DNA of 64,000 nt from Anaerostipes hadrus ATCC 29173 = JCM 17467 (GCF_030296915.1 NZ_AP028031.1:1855501-1919500), one strand, 5' to 3'. Shown: positions 36,496 through 45,723, counted from the stretch's first letter. A program made the numbers and translations. The notes: generated from the sequence alone by a model not told the origin.

Positions 36496-37992
36496 CTAAC
36501 GATAAACTACTTCATTCCATCTTAATTCATTCTTTAATATTCTGATATCTGTATTCTCATCAATGACAACACTCTCAATTCCCATAGCCTCTGCCCATGC
36601 AACCATCTGATCTACACTAAGATCATAAGAAAATGCTGTATGATGTGCTCCACCAGCTAAGATCCATGCCTCTGCTCCTTTATAAAGATCTGGTTTTGGT
36701 GTCCAGAATGCCGTCGCTACTGGAAGCTCTGGCATTGGTTTTTCTGTCTTTTTACAATCCACTTTATTAATGATCAGACGGAAACGATGTCCAAGATCGA
36801 TCAAAGAAGTGGCTATTCCTTCTCCTTCTTTTGCTGTAAATACAAGTCTTGCAGGATCTTCACGATCTCCCATAGATAATGGATTTACTTTGATTGAAAC
36901 AGGACCATCCGCGATCGTTGGGCATACTTCCAACATATGAGCTTCTAAGATACCCTCTTTTCCCGGAACAAAATTGTATGTATAATCTTCCATAAATGAT
37001 GTTCCTTTGGCATCTTTCTTTCCTGCTGTCATAACTTTCATCAGTCGTACCATTGCTGCTGTCTTCCAGTCACCTTCTGCACCAAATCCATAACCTTTTT
37101 CCATTAATCTCTGAATCGCAAGTCCTGGAAGCTGTTTTAATCCACCAAGATCGCCAAAGTGTGTAACAACTGCCTGATAATCATGGTCTTTTAAGAATTT
37201 TTCCAGTCCGATCTCGATTCCTGCCTGTACCTCTACATGTTTCTTAAATTCGATCGGATCTCTGCCCTCTAATAAAAGATTGTATTTTTCATAATATAAC
37301 TGTGTCAGTGCATCAATATCACCTTTGCTGACTGCATTGACATAATCTACAACTTCATTGACTGGATATGCATCGATCTCCCATCCAAATTTAATCTGTG
37401 CTTCGACTTTATCACCTTCTGTAACCGCAACATTTCTCATATTATCCGCAATCCTTACCACACGGATATTTTTACTTTCCACCATTCCGATTGCACTTCT
37501 CATCCAAGATGCGATCTTTTCTTTCACTTCTTTTGATTCATAATATCCAACAACAACTTCTCTTGGGATTCCCATTCTTGTTACGATATGTCCAAATTCC
37601 CTGTCACCATGTGCTGACTGGTTTTCATTCATAAAATCCATATCAATCGTGTCATATGGGATTTCTTCATTAAACTGTGTGTGAAGATGTAATAATGGTT
37701 TCTTAAATGCCTGTAATCCTGCGATCCATGATTTTGCTGGGGAGAATGTGTGCATCCATGTGATGACACCGGCACATTCTTCATCTGCATTTGCTTCTTC
37801 AAATGTTCTTCTGATCGAAGTACTATCAATTAATGTCGGTTTCCATACAACTTCAAATGGTAAGATACCACTTTCATTGAAATTCTGCACAATGATCTGT
37901 GCATGTTTTGCCACATGGCTTAAACATTCATCTCCATATAAATCCTGTGATCCTGTTGCAAACCAAAATTTGTAATTTTTTTTAAGTTCCAT
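36496..37992 (-). CDS. araA: L-arabinose isomerase
   Basis: AraA isomerises L-arabinose to L-ribulose, using Mn(II). The N-terminal [16 protein letters not shown] motif, the [13 protein letters not shown] segment, the metal-site Glu in [13 protein letters not shown] near residue 305 and [11 protein letters not shown] near residue 445 are diagnostic. At 498 residues it is full length. It starts 22 bp after the araR stop, so the regulator gene leads the operon. Confidence 0.97.
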   Translation of the reverse strand: MELKKNYKFWFATGSQDLYGDECLSHVAKHAQIIVQNFNESGILPFEVVWKPTLIDSTSIRRTFEEANADEECAGVITWMHTFSPAKSWIAGLQAFKKPLLHLHTQFNEEIPYDTIDMDFMNENQSAHGDREFGHIVTRMGIPREVVVGYYESKEVKEKIASWMRSAIGMVESKNIRVVRIADNMRNVAVTEGDKVEAQIKFGWEIDAYPVNEVVDYVNAVSKGDIDALTQLYYEKYNLLLEGRDPIEFKKHVEVQAGIEIGLEKFLKDHDYQAVVTHFGDLGGLKQLPGLAIQRLMEKGYGFGAEGDWKTAAMVRLMKVMTAGKKDAKGTSFMEDYTYNFVPGKEGILEAHMLEVCPTIADGPVSIKVNPLSMGDREDPARLVFTAKEGEGIATSLIDLGHRFRLIINKVDCKKTEKPMPELPVATAFWTPKPDLYKGAEAWILAGGAHHTAFSYDLSVDQMVAWAEAMGIESVVIDENTDIRILKNELRWNEVVYR

Positions 37993-38014
37993 TTTTTGCC
38001 TCCCAGTTTTATAT

Positions 38015-39127
38015 CTATTCTTGATTCCTATTTTTACATGAGTTTCCGATCACCAATTTCGGTTCGATCAAATACTCTGTTTTCATGTCTTTATCTGATC
38101 CACCTTGTATCTTTTCTAGCAACAACTGTCCTGCCATCTCGCCAAGTTTTTCCTGTGGATGAGCAATAGTCGTTAAAGAAAGTGGATGCTGATGTGCAAG
38201 CATTGAATTATCATATCCTGTAATCGACAAGTCTTCTGGAATTGAAACACCAATCTGATGCAATCCTCCAATGATTGAAAATGCGATCTGGTCATTGTAA
38301 CAGACAACTGCATCCATCTTTCTTTGATCCTTTATCATCTGAACAACCGATGTTACTGGTTTCGTCTGACGATCTTCTGTATGAAACCAGACAACCATAT
38401 CTGGATCATATTGATATCCTGCTTCCTGAAGTGCCATCACATAACCTTTATGTCGTTCTCTTCCTTGATGATCATCTGCTTTAAAAACTCCTACGATATG
38501 TTGATGTCCCATATCGATCAGATATTTTGTAAGCAGATAACCTCCTTTACAGTCGTCCATAAGAATGTGGGGTTTGTCTTTCATCTCCTCATAGACTCCG
38601 TGAATAAAAATGTAGGGAATTTCATATTTATCAAGATTCTCATAAAGTTTTGGATGTCTGCATACAATCTCACTTTTACTTGGCTCAATGATCAAGCCAT
38701 CAATATCTTTTGTAAGAATATCTTCAAGACATGCTGTCTCTCCTCGTCTGCTATTTTCTGTTGTCTTAAAAATAATGCTGTATCCATCTTTGGAAAGGAC
38801 ACTGTTGATCCCTTGGATCAATCTAGGGAATATATAATCAGAAATATAGGTTGTAACCACTGCAATGTTCTTTGATTCCTTTTTATGAAGTGCCCGTTCT
38901 GTACAAAACGTTCCCTTTCCATGAACTGCAATGATATAACCTTCTTCTTCCAGAATTGACAGCGCCTTACGTACGGTATGGCGGCTAAGATCATATTCCT
39001 GTACTAGTTGATTCTCTGACGGCATCTTATCTCCCGGTTGATAGACACCAGATAAAATATCATTCTTCAGTGATTCCTTTAATGTGTGATATTTCATTTC
39101 TCCTTTGTTCTTTCCCATGCTTGACAT
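38015..39127 (-). CDS. araR: Arabinose repressor AraR (GntR-type DNA-binding, LacI-type sensor)
   Basis: This 370-residue regulator has an N-terminal GntR winged helix (LVQEYDLSRHTVRKALSILE, residues about 37-60) fused to a periplasmic-binding-protein-like sensor domain (from about residue 85). This is the architecture of Bacillus AraR. Sensor motifs include DDCKGGYLLTKYLIDMGH and DLSITGYDNSMLAHQHPLSL. It is the first gene of the ara operon and lies opposite an orphan PTS gene. L-arabinose is expected to relieve repression. A candidate operator palindrome lies 29-52 bp upstream. Confidence 0.93.
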   Translation of the reverse strand: MSSMGKNKGEMKYHTLKESLKNDILSGVYQPGDKMPSENQLVQEYDLSRHTVRKALSILEEEGYIIAVHGKGTFCTERALHKKESKNIAVVTTYISDYIFPRLIQGINSVLSKDGYSIIFKTTENSRRGETACLEDILTKDIDGLIIEPSKSEIVCRHPKLYENLDKYEIPYIFIHGVYEEMKDKPHILMDDCKGGYLLTKYLIDMGHQHIVGVFKADDHQGRERHKGYVMALQEAGYQYDPDMVVWFHTEDRQTKPVTSVVQMIKDQRKMDAVVCYNDQIAFSIIGGLHQIGVSIPEDLSITGYDNSMLAHQHPLSLTTIAHPQEKLGEMAGQLLLEKIQGGSDKDMKTEYLIEPKLVIGNSCKNRNQE

Positions 39128-39155
39128 CCTCCTTCCTTATGGTTCTTATTTTAAA

Positions 39156-39179
39156 ACTTGTACGGTCCTCTTTACAAGT
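39156..39179. promoter_or_regulatory. Candidate AraR operator
   Basis: A dyad ACTTGTA / TACAAGT with a 10-bp centre lies upstream of araR. On the minus strand a -35 TTGTAA within it and a TAAAAT some 18 bp on could be the promoter. The TTGTA half-site resembles known AraR boxes of Bacillus. Confidence 0.6.
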
Positions 39180-39329
39180 TGTTGTTTATGGTCGATATTA
39201 ACAATATTTTCACTTTATTTCTATGCACTTTTAACAAAAACTATTTTTTCTATCATTCTGCTTTTCCTTTTCTACTATCTCATGCTATACTGACTATCAA
39301 GAAGGAGTAACATACGATTGGAGGATTTC

Positions 39330-39680
39330 ATGAAAATTTTGTGTGTAACAAAATGCCCAACTGGAATGGTTCAAACCTATGTTGCGGCAGAGAAACTAGA
39401 ACAGGCAGGTAAGAAACTTGGCGTTGACCTTTCTGTGGAAACACAGGGAGCTATGGGAATTCAAAATCAGTTTTCCCCTGAACAGATCGATGAAGCTGAT
39501 TATATTGTGATTGCTGCTGATGTTGCGATCGACGAAGCTTCCCGCTTCGGTAATAAAAAGCTTTATGTCACATCTTTAGAAGATGCCATTGTTCATCCTG
39601 AGCAGATTTTAGAATCTCTGACAACCAAGTCATATTCTTATCAGGATGCAGCTGTATCGAATAAGAAGATTCTTGGTTAG
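39330..39680 (+). CDS. Orphan PTS fructose-type EIIB domain protein
   Basis: This 116-residue cytosolic protein is a free-standing fructose-family EIIB domain. The phosphocysteine lies in CVTKCPTGMVQTYVAAEKL, in the position of the usual CPTGIAHT motif. The later AADVAIDEASRFGNKKLY segment is also typical. No EIIA, EIIC, HPr or kinase gene is nearby. The ATG at 39330 is chosen because GGAGGATTTC precedes it; a TTG 12 bp upstream is also possible, with AAGGAG before it. An extended -10 (TGCTATACT, 39283-39291) lies upstream. Being divergent from araR, it may share its control. Confidence 0.82.
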   Translation: MKILCVTKCPTGMVQTYVAAEKLEQAGKKLGVDLSVETQGAMGIQNQFSPEQIDEADYIVIAADVAIDEASRFGNKKLYVTSLEDAIVHPEQILESLTTKSYSYQDAAVSNKKILG

Positions 39681-39732
39681 AAAAAGCCATCACATTTATG
39701 ATCTTAATGGTCACTAATGTGGTGGTTTTTTT
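39681..39732 (+). terminator. Rho-independent terminator of the EIIB gene
   Basis: Bases 39683-39696 pair with 39716-39730, with G-U pairs, and a run of seven T follows, immediately after the stop codon. Confidence 0.75.
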
Positions 39733-39765
39733 CAAATATATGTGATGATCAGATCAAAATACAAT

Positions 39766-39794
39766 TTGTAAATTACGTTTATTTATGTTAAACT
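39766..39794 (+). promoter_or_regulatory. Promoter of the radical-SAM/DUF4130 unit
   Basis: A -35 TTGTAA (39766-39771) and -10 TAAACT (39789-39794) are separated by 17 bp, about 30 bp before the ATG of the radical SAM gene. Confidence 0.6.
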
Positions 39795-39824
39795 AGAACA
39801 TATATTCGAAAGGAACTGTTTGAT

Positions 39825-41318
39825 ATGGAAATCTCATCAAAAGATTTATCTTTAAATGAAAAATTGAAGATTTTAGCTGATGCAGCAAAATACGATGTCG
39901 CCTGTACTTCCAGTGGTTCTTCCCGCCGTGGAAAGAAAGGAATGCTCGGGAATACAGAGGCTGCTGGAATCTGTCATAGTTTTTCTTCGGATGGGCGCTG
40001 TGTGTCTTTGCTTAAGATTTTACTTAGCAATGAATGTATTTATGATTGTAAGTATTGTCTAAACCGAGTAAGTAATGACAGGGTTCGTACAACATTTACT
40101 CCGGACGAGATCTGTACACTTGTTGTGGAATTTTATCGAAGAAATTATATTGAAGGGTTATTTTTAAGCTCTGGAATCGTAAAGAGTCCGACTTATACGA
40201 TGGAATTAATGTATCAGGCGATTTATCTGCTTCGTACAAAGTACCATTTTAATGGATATATCCATGTGAAAGCGATTCCTGGCACTTCGGATGAATTGAT
40301 CACGAATATGGGATATCTTGTCGATCGTATGAGTGTGAATCTAGAACTTCCTACAATTGACGGGCTTAAGAGACTGGCTCCTCATAAGAATCCGAAGAAA
40401 CTTGTTGCTCCAATTCGTCAGATTCAGAATGGAATCGTGGATCATCGGTTGATGATCGGGAAAAATGCCTCTATGGAACGTTCTCAAAGTAATAAGTATT
40501 TGAAGCATACGATCTTTCAAGAGAATCCTTATCAGCGGATTCAGACTGGTTCTTCCCCATTGACACTTGCAGATCCTTCTCTTAAGAATACTTTACGTTT
40601 GCAAAATAATGGGAAACCAGCTTCTTTTGTTCCTGCCGGTCAAAGTACACAGATGATCATTGGCGCAACTGGGGAGAGTGATCTGCAGCTTTTATCAACA
40701 ACGCAGAAATTATATCAGCAGTATGACTTGAAACGTGTGTTTTATTCTGCCTATGTTCCTTTGAATGAGGATTCTAATCTGCCAGCTCTTGGAACCGCAC
40801 CGCCACTTCTTCGGGAACACCGTCTGTATCAGGCAGACTGGCTGCTACGGTTTTACGGATTTAAGGCAGATGAATTACTTTCTGTAGATCGGCCGAATTT
40901 TAATACGATGCTTGATCCAAAGTGTGACTGGGCGTTACGTCACCTTGATATTTATCCAGTTGAGATCAATCGTGCTTCTTATGATGTGTTGCTTCGTGTT
41001 CCTGGAATTGGGACAAAGTCTGCATTTCGTATTGTAAAGGCACGCAAACATGGAACTCTTAATTTTGAGCATTTGAAGAAAATGGGGATTGTATTAAAAC
41101 GTGCGAAGTATTTTATCACCTGCAGCGGGAAGATGATGTATCGGATACCGATTGAGGAAGATTTTATTACCAGGCAGCTGATTGGTGAGGATGGAAAGCA
41201 AAATTGGGAGATCGATCATCCACAGACCTATCGACAGCTTTCTTTATTTGATGATTTTAATTTTCAATCTGAAGTCACTGTAGAAGATTCTTCGAAAACT
41301 TTGTTTGGACAGATGTAA
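39825..41318 (+). CDS. Putative DNA modification/repair radical SAM protein
   Basis: This 497-residue protein carries a radical SAM iron-sulfur cluster motif of the CX3CX2C kind (NECIYDCKYCLNR near residue 70). A C-terminal helix-hairpin-helix, VPGIGTKSAFRIVKAR near residue 392, is typical of DNA-binding proteins. It matches the family often described as a putative DNA modification/repair radical SAM protein (TIGR03916), linked in many genomes to a second gene of unknown role, as here. Its reaction is unknown. An ATG follows AAAGGAACTG. The second gene begins 32 bp after its stop. Confidence 0.85.
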   Translation: MEISSKDLSLNEKLKILADAAKYDVACTSSGSSRRGKKGMLGNTEAAGICHSFSSDGRCVSLLKILLSNECIYDCKYCLNRVSNDRVRTTFTPDEICTLVVEFYRRNYIEGLFLSSGIVKSPTYTMELMYQAIYLLRTKYHFNGYIHVKAIPGTSDELITNMGYLVDRMSVNLELPTIDGLKRLAPHKNPKKLVAPIRQIQNGIVDHRLMIGKNASMERSQSNKYLKHTIFQENPYQRIQTGSSPLTLADPSLKNTLRLQNNGKPASFVPAGQSTQMIIGATGESDLQLLSTTQKLYQQYDLKRVFYSAYVPLNEDSNLPALGTAPPLLREHRLYQADWLLRFYGFKADELLSVDRPNFNTMLDPKCDWALRHLDIYPVEINRASYDVLLRVPGIGTKSAFRIVKARKHGTLNFEHLKKMGIVLKRAKYFITCSGKMMYRIPIEEDFITRQLIGEDGKQNWEIDHPQTYRQLSLFDDFNFQSEVTVEDSSKTLFGQM

Positions 41319-41349
41319 TTTTCGTTATTTTTTTATTCTGGAGGCTATT

Positions 41350-42099
41350 ATGACTGTTTTTACCTGTGAAGATAATTTTGATGCGATGATGACTTGTGTT
41401 TATGAGGCCTGGGCATCAAGACTTGGTCATTCCAATATTAAATTGAAGACAGAACCGATTGGGAATCTGGAATTATTCTGTGATTATCGGCATGTGGATG
41501 CTGATCCGGAGAAAACTGCCAGTGTCGTTCGTTCTATCAAGAGTAAGATTTCTTATCAGGCTTATATTATGATCTATGAAGCTGCAATGTCTGATGCCGA
41601 GGATAAATTAGATACGATTTATCGTTTTATGGTTGCTGGATTCCATTATGGTGCTCATGTTGTGGATTTTCTTCAGGAACCTGTGGTTATGCGGATGTTT
41701 GAATTGAAACGTAAAGTTGGAAATGAAGCTCATTTTCATGTGGAATTTATCCGATTTGCGAATATGCCTGGGGATGTGTTGGTAAGTCATATTGAGCCAA
41801 AGAGTAATGTATTAACTCTGGTTGCACCACATTTTTCTGATCGTCTGCCTTCTGAAAACTGGATGATCATTGATGATAAACGCTTCATCGCTGTCGTTCA
41901 TCCTGCAGATCAAGATTATTATTTAACAATACTTTCAAAAGAAGAAATGGATCGGCTGTCCATTCAGACAGACGATCCGTTTATTGATCTATGGAAAGAC
42001 TTTTTCAATACGATCGGAATTAAAGAACGAGAAAATCATCAGTGTCAGAGGAATCTGATGCCATTGTGGTATCGGAAACATATGACAGAATTTCAGTAA
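41350..42099 (+). CDS. DUF4130 / TIGR03915-like DNA metabolism protein
   Basis: This 249-residue protein is the usual partner of the upstream radical SAM gene. It begins MTVFTCEDNFDAMMTCVYEAW and contains AGFHYGAHVVDFLQEPVV, MFELKRKVGNEAHFHVEFIRF and HFSDRLPSENWMIIDD, all characteristic of the DUF4130 domain. In other bacteria the same domain is fused to a uracil-DNA-glycosylase-type domain; here it stands alone. No enzyme activity is established. The start at 41350 is used, since GGAGG lies 5 bp upstream. The stop is 9 bp from the stop of the converging phosphatase gene. Confidence 0.82.
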   Translation: MTVFTCEDNFDAMMTCVYEAWASRLGHSNIKLKTEPIGNLELFCDYRHVDADPEKTASVVRSIKSKISYQAYIMIYEAAMSDAEDKLDTIYRFMVAGFHYGAHVVDFLQEPVVMRMFELKRKVGNEAHFHVEFIRFANMPGDVLVSHIEPKSNVLTLVAPHFSDRLPSENWMIIDDKRFIAVVHPADQDYYLTILSKEEMDRLSIQTDDPFIDLWKDFFNTIGIKERENHQCQRNLMPLWYRKHMTEFQ

Positions 42100-42108
42100 T
42101 TTTCAGTT

Positions 42109-42576
42109 TTATAATTGTTCTTCCCTTAAATATTTCATGAACGCTTCACACCCTTCGACTACATCTCTGTATGTATCGTCAAAATTCCCTGTATACCATG
42201 GATCTGCGATGTCTCTTGGATGTTTGGAATAGTCTAATAACAGATGAATCTTTCCATCTGGGTCACCACCTGTAATACGATTCATATTTCTTAGATTCCA
42301 TGCATCCATACCGATAATATAATCGTATTCTTTGTAATCTTGTTTTGTCATCTGGATGGCACGGTGTTTTAGGACTGGGATTCCTTCCTGTCTTAGTTTA
42401 TTTACCGTTCCATAATGTGGTGGATTACCGATTTCTTCTCTGCTCGTTGCAGCAGAGTCGATGTAAAATTTGTCTTTTAGTCCTTGATCGTTTACCATGT
42501 GTTGGAAAACAAATTGGGTCATTGTGCTTCGGCAGATATTGCCGTGGCAGATGAATAACACTTTTATCTTGCTCAT
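42109..42576 (-). CDS. Low-molecular-weight protein-tyrosine-phosphatase
   Basis: The 155-residue product shows the P-loop CHGNICRS (residues 10-17, CX5RS) and the DPWYTG motif with the general-acid Asp near residue 125. Both are diagnostic of LMW-PTP enzymes, which dephosphorylate protein tyrosines or, in related ArsC forms, reduce arsenate. No arsenic genes are near, so the phosphatase role is preferred. It stands alone, converging with the DUF4130 gene, and marks the edge of the decayed accessory stretch that starts beyond 42.6 kb. Confidence 0.92.
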   Translation of the reverse strand: MSKIKVLFICHGNICRSTMTQFVFQHMVNDQGLKDKFYIDSAATSREEIGNPPHYGTVNKLRQEGIPVLKHRAIQMTKQDYKEYDYIIGMDAWNLRNMNRITGGDPDGKIHLLLDYSKHPRDIADPWYTGNFDDTYRDVVEGCEAFMKYLREEQL

Positions 42577-42608
42577 TTTATCTCCTTATATCTTCTCAAA
42601 GCCTTGTA

Positions 42609-42628
42609 AATACTGGCTTTCCAGCATT
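42609..42628. other. Imperfect 20-bp palindrome at the edge of the accessory zone
   Basis: The sequence AAT-A-CTGG-CTTT-CCAG-C-ATT is nearly self-complementary. It sits between the phosphatase gene and the first decayed gene. It could be a recombination site or a regulator site. The function is unknown. Confidence 0.3.
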
Positions 42629-42873
42629 CATACACGTCTCTTTGAAATCATATTCTACCTCCAAGGGGACGCAACATGATATTGTTAGTATATCACGTTG
42701 TCTACACCTCGAACATCTCCTTTTTTTATTTTTTCATATTTGTCTTTTTATATTGCACTAAGTGTATCTATAAATCGTTCAAATCTTTCTTGATCTGCAC
42801 ACGGTTTCCGTTCCACAACAGATATTCTGCATTGGAACTATCGCTCAGAGGGTAAAATACAGTGAGCAAATGC

Positions 42874-42916
42874 AAAAAAAACAGCTATAAGACTCCATTT
42901 TTGAAATCTTATAGCT
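42874..42916 (-). terminator. Terminator after the aldo/keto reductase remnant
   Basis: Ten-base arms (42883-42892 and 42907-42916) form a stem; on the minus strand it is soon followed by a run of T (42880-42874). It would end the flavodoxin-cupin-reductase transcript. The sequence between 42640 and 42870 shows no convincing gene. Confidence 0.7.
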
Positions 42917-42989
42917 TTGCTATACATGATATTAAGTTGTTATTCAATATTTGGATTTCCAACGGATTAGCCGTTTGTTGTTAAATTTC

Positions 42990-43228
42990 TTACATCTTTC
43001 CACCATAAACAGGGAAATTTCCACTGTCACCATAGCTCTTAATTTTTTTAAAATTCTTTAACAGTTCCATGTCTTCAGCACTAATTTGAAAATCTAATTG
43101 GGCATTACTCTTCATATGTTCAGGATTACCTGTTTTTGGCAAAGAAATTGCACCAAGCTGAAGCGTATATCTAATGCAGAGCTGTGGAATTTTACTCCAT
43201 TATTCAATACAATACTTCTATCAAACAT
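42990..43228 (-). pseudogene. Aldo/keto reductase, internally deleted and frameshifted
   Basis: The first 13 codons encode MFDRSIVLNNGVK, the standard start of an aldo/keto reductase. The frame then shifts by one base in an A run (four A, where five would continue to IPQL). After PQL the sequence jumps directly to a C-terminal reductase segment, LCIRYTLQLGAISLPKTGNP and on to FPVYGGKM and a stop. Only about 79 codons remain of a family of 270-330, so about 200 central codons including the catalytic Asp, Tyr, Lys and His region are missing. An AAAGGAAAGTGA site precedes the ATG. It is the last gene of the flavodoxin-cupin operon. Confidence 0.85.
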
Positions 43229-43241
43229 TTCATTCACTTTC

Positions 43242-44009
43242 CTATTGTAATTTCCCATATTCTTCATCACTTACCGGTTCAAGCCATTCATTAGAACCAT
43301 TTTCGCTTGGAACCTCTATTGCCAGATGAGAAAACCATTCATCCGGTGCAGCACCATGCCAGTGTTTAACACCTGTAGGAATATTAATGCAGTCACCTGG
43401 CTTCATTTCTATAGCTTCGTTGCCTTCCTCCTGATAATATCCTCTTCCGGCAACGCATACCAGAATTTGTCCCCCGCCACTTTTCGCATGATGAATATGC
43501 CAGTTATTTCTGCATCCAGGTTCGAATGTCACATTGAAAATTCCAACCTGAGAAGTGGAGATCGGTGCAAGAAAACTTCTGCCAGAAAAATACTGTGCAA
43601 ACCCATCATTTGGTGCGCCGATTGGAAATACCATCTCTTTTGCATGCGCACGCATTGCATCCTCTTTGTATGGTAAATCTCCTTCGCCTGCCTCCCACAC
43701 TTCCTTTGCAAGATTGAAATCAGCCCATGCTTTTGGCCAACCTGCATAGAATGCGACATGTGTGATCACTGCAGCAATCTCTTTTTGTGTTACACCATGA
43801 TTTTTTGCATTTTGAAGATGATATTTTAAAGAAGAATCCGTAATTCCGGAAGCCATCAGAGCAACCACTGTGATGATACTTCTTGTCTTTACATCGATAT
43901 CCTGATTATTCCAGTTTTCGCCAAAAAGCACATCATCGTTAAAATGTGCAAACTCTGGTGCAAATTCACCAAGTGCATTTCTTCCTGCTGTCTGTATTAT
44001 TTTTCCCAT
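43242..44009 (-). CDS. Carboxymuconolactone decarboxylase-cupin fusion protein
   Basis: This 255-residue protein joins two domains. The first (residues about 20-110) is of the carboxymuconolactone decarboxylase/AhpD type, with RSIITVVALMASG and HLQNAKNHGVTQKEI, but lacks a CxxC pair. The second (about 150-240) is a cupin, with metal-binding His residues in NNWHIHHAKSGGG and the second motif GDCINIPTGVKHWHGA. Fusions of this kind occur with flavodoxins and aldo/keto reductases in gut Firmicutes. The exact reaction is not known; quinone or peroxide-related redox work is a guess. It lies between the flavodoxin gene and the broken reductase. Confidence 0.85.
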   Translation of the reverse strand: MGKIIQTAGRNALGEFAPEFAHFNDDVLFGENWNNQDIDVKTRSIITVVALMASGITDSSLKYHLQNAKNHGVTQKEIAAVITHVAFYAGWPKAWADFNLAKEVWEAGEGDLPYKEDAMRAHAKEMVFPIGAPNDGFAQYFSGRSFLAPISTSQVGIFNVTFEPGCRNNWHIHHAKSGGGQILVCVAGRGYYQEEGNEAIEMKPGDCINIPTGVKHWHGAAPDEWFSHLAIEVPSENGSNEWLEPVSDEEYGKLQ

Positions 44010-44037
44010 TTTCTGTATACCTCCATAATACTGTTGT

Positions 44038-44508
44038 TTATAAAGAGTTTATCCAAGCACTGATTTCCTGTTTTGTTCCATGATTTAACAGTCTGCCTTC
44101 TGTAATAACTGCGTCTGATGCAGATGACTGCAATTCTTTTACAGTGTTCCCAAATCCACTTCCTCCGGATGTTGCAAAAAGCACAATCTTTTTACCACTG
44201 AAATTGTAAGTTTCTAAAAATGTATTGATGATTGTCGGAGCCACATACCACCAGATTGGGAATCCCAGAAGGATCTCGTCATAAGAACTCATATCCATCT
44301 CTTTTTTCATAATCGCCGGTCTGTATTTCTTATCACTCATTTCCACACTGCTTCGGGATTTTTTATTCATCCAGTCAAGATCAGCCTTTGTATATGGAAC
44401 TTTCGGCTCAATCTCAAATAAATCCGCCTTTACTTCCTCTGCAATCATTTCTGCTACTTTTTTCGTTGTTCCGCTTGCACTGAAAAATGCCACTAATTTT
44501 TTACTCAT
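44038..44508 (-). CDS. Flavodoxin family protein
   Basis: This 156-residue protein has a flavodoxin fold. The FMN phosphate-binding loop is FFSASGTTKKVAEMIAE near residue 8. The loop GFPIWWYVAPTIINTFLE near residue 83 supplies the flavin-stacking aromatic, and TSGGSGFGNT is a third loop. It may donate electrons to, or act alongside, the downstream cupin fusion and the former aldo/keto reductase. It begins 28 bp upstream of the cupin gene and follows a LysR regulator gene and its terminator. Confidence 0.9.
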   Translation of the reverse strand: MSKKLVAFFSASGTTKKVAEMIAEEVKADLFEIEPKVPYTKADLDWMNKKSRSSVEMSDKKYRPAIMKKEMDMSSYDEILLGFPIWWYVAPTIINTFLETYNFSGKKIVLFATSGGSGFGNTVKELQSSASDAVITEGRLLNHGTKQEISAWINSL

Positions 44509-44541
44509 AATAAAAAGCCCCTTTCTTTACGTATTTTTCAC

Positions 44542-44590
44542 AAAAAAAATAGATGTATAAGATTTACATTCATCTTACACATCTATTTTA
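44542..44590 (-). terminator. Terminator of the LysR gene
   Basis: A long stem (aaaatagatgt..aagat with its complement, one mismatch) is followed on the minus strand by eight T. It separates the LysR gene from the flavodoxin operon. Confidence 0.8.
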
Positions 44591-44635
44591 AGCTCTATCG
44601 CTTCATTATGTCTAATGCTTATATTGAATTTTATT

Positions 44636-45514
44636 TTATGCCTGAAAAGCATTAATCTCCTCGATCATTTTACGGACTGCCAAAGAATATGGAATATTCC
44701 GTCGCCAAGCAATCACCGTACTGGTCGTGATTTCAGGAGAAATTCTTCGCTGTACAAGAATATCCTCTCGCCAATACTTTGCAGCACCCTCAATTGAAAT
44801 TGGATACCCCAGTCCATTTGCCACCATAACTCCGGCATTCGTTCCAAGATTACTCGTAAAAGCAATCTGTAATTTTGAAAAGTCTTTCCCAAACCAGTTG
44901 GCAAGTTCACTTTGAACGTTCATTCTTTCCGGCAGGATCAAGGGCTTTCCAATAAGATCTTCTTTTTTTATAAACTCTTTTTCTGCCAGCGGATCATCCG
45001 GCCGCATTCCGACACACCAGTGATCGCAATCTGTGATCCGGATATAATCCAGCCCTTCGGTGTCCACCGGCTCCATGAATAATGCAATATCTACAAGCCC
45101 TTTGTTCATCATCTCATACACTACATCTGCTGTTGCAGTATGCAATACAATCTGAACCAGCGGATATTTTTCTTTATATGTTTTACATATCTTCGCCAAT
45201 GTCTCCACTGCTGCAAATTCACCGCATCCAATGGTTATCGTACTCTCTACAACCTCTTCTTTTCCTTTCAGTTCCTCAAGCGTCCTTTCCTCAAGATTAA
45301 GAATCTCCAAGGCACGCCTTTTTAATAGAATCCCCTCATCAGTAAGCGAAATTTTCTTCCCACTTCGAATAAATAATGTTATTCCCAGGTCCTCTTCAAA
45401 TGCCGCCATTTGTCTGGAAAGCGTTGGCTGGGTAATATGCAATTGTTCTGCTGCTTTTGTAAAGCTCTGTTCTTTTGCTACTGTTAAAAAATAGCGTAAT
45501 AATCTTAATTCCAT
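44636..45514 (-). CDS. LysR family transcriptional regulator
   Basis: This 292-residue protein opens with the LysR winged helix-turn-helix, MELRLLRYFLTVAKEQSFTKAAEQLHITQPTLS in outline (residues 1-58), followed by the LysR substrate domain from about residue 90. In many Firmicutes such regulators control the flavodoxin, cupin and aldo/keto reductase cluster that follows. Being co-directional and terminated separately, it probably acts on the flavodoxin promoter. The effector is unknown. Confidence 0.93.
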   Translation of the reverse strand: MELRLLRYFLTVAKEQSFTKAAEQLHITQPTLSRQMAAFEEDLGITLFIRSGKKISLTDEGILLKRRALEILNLEERTLEELKGKEEVVESTITIGCGEFAAVETLAKICKTYKEKYPLVQIVLHTATADVVYEMMNKGLVDIALFMEPVDTEGLDYIRITDCDHWCVGMRPDDPLAEKEFIKKEDLIGKPLILPERMNVQSELANWFGKDFSKLQIAFTSNLGTNAGVMVANGLGYPISIEGAAKYWREDILVQRRISPEITTSTVIAWRRNIPYSLAVRKMIEEINAFQA

Positions 45515-45723
45515 ATCTTTATATTCCTACAAATTTTTCTTATAACCCTTCTATCATGTTGCATCCCAAACATCATCTATATTTACATGTAATATCTGCA
45601 CAAAATACCGTAGTTTATTTTCGCATAATATCATCCGCAAAAGGTGTAAAAATGGATTACAAATCAACTGTATACCACATCACATTTTTCCAACTTGTCA
45701 TATCGCACTATCCCCTTTTACTT

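Noticed and set aside
42735..42870. Frame ending VVERKPCADQERFERFIDTL on the minus strand
   Set aside because: It has a stop a short way upstream, no start and no family resemblance; it may be a remnant but cannot be supported.
45515..45723. Gap between the LysR and Fic genes searched for RNA or small genes
   Set aside because: No stable hairpin, no tRNA-like element and no frame with a ribosome binding site was seen.
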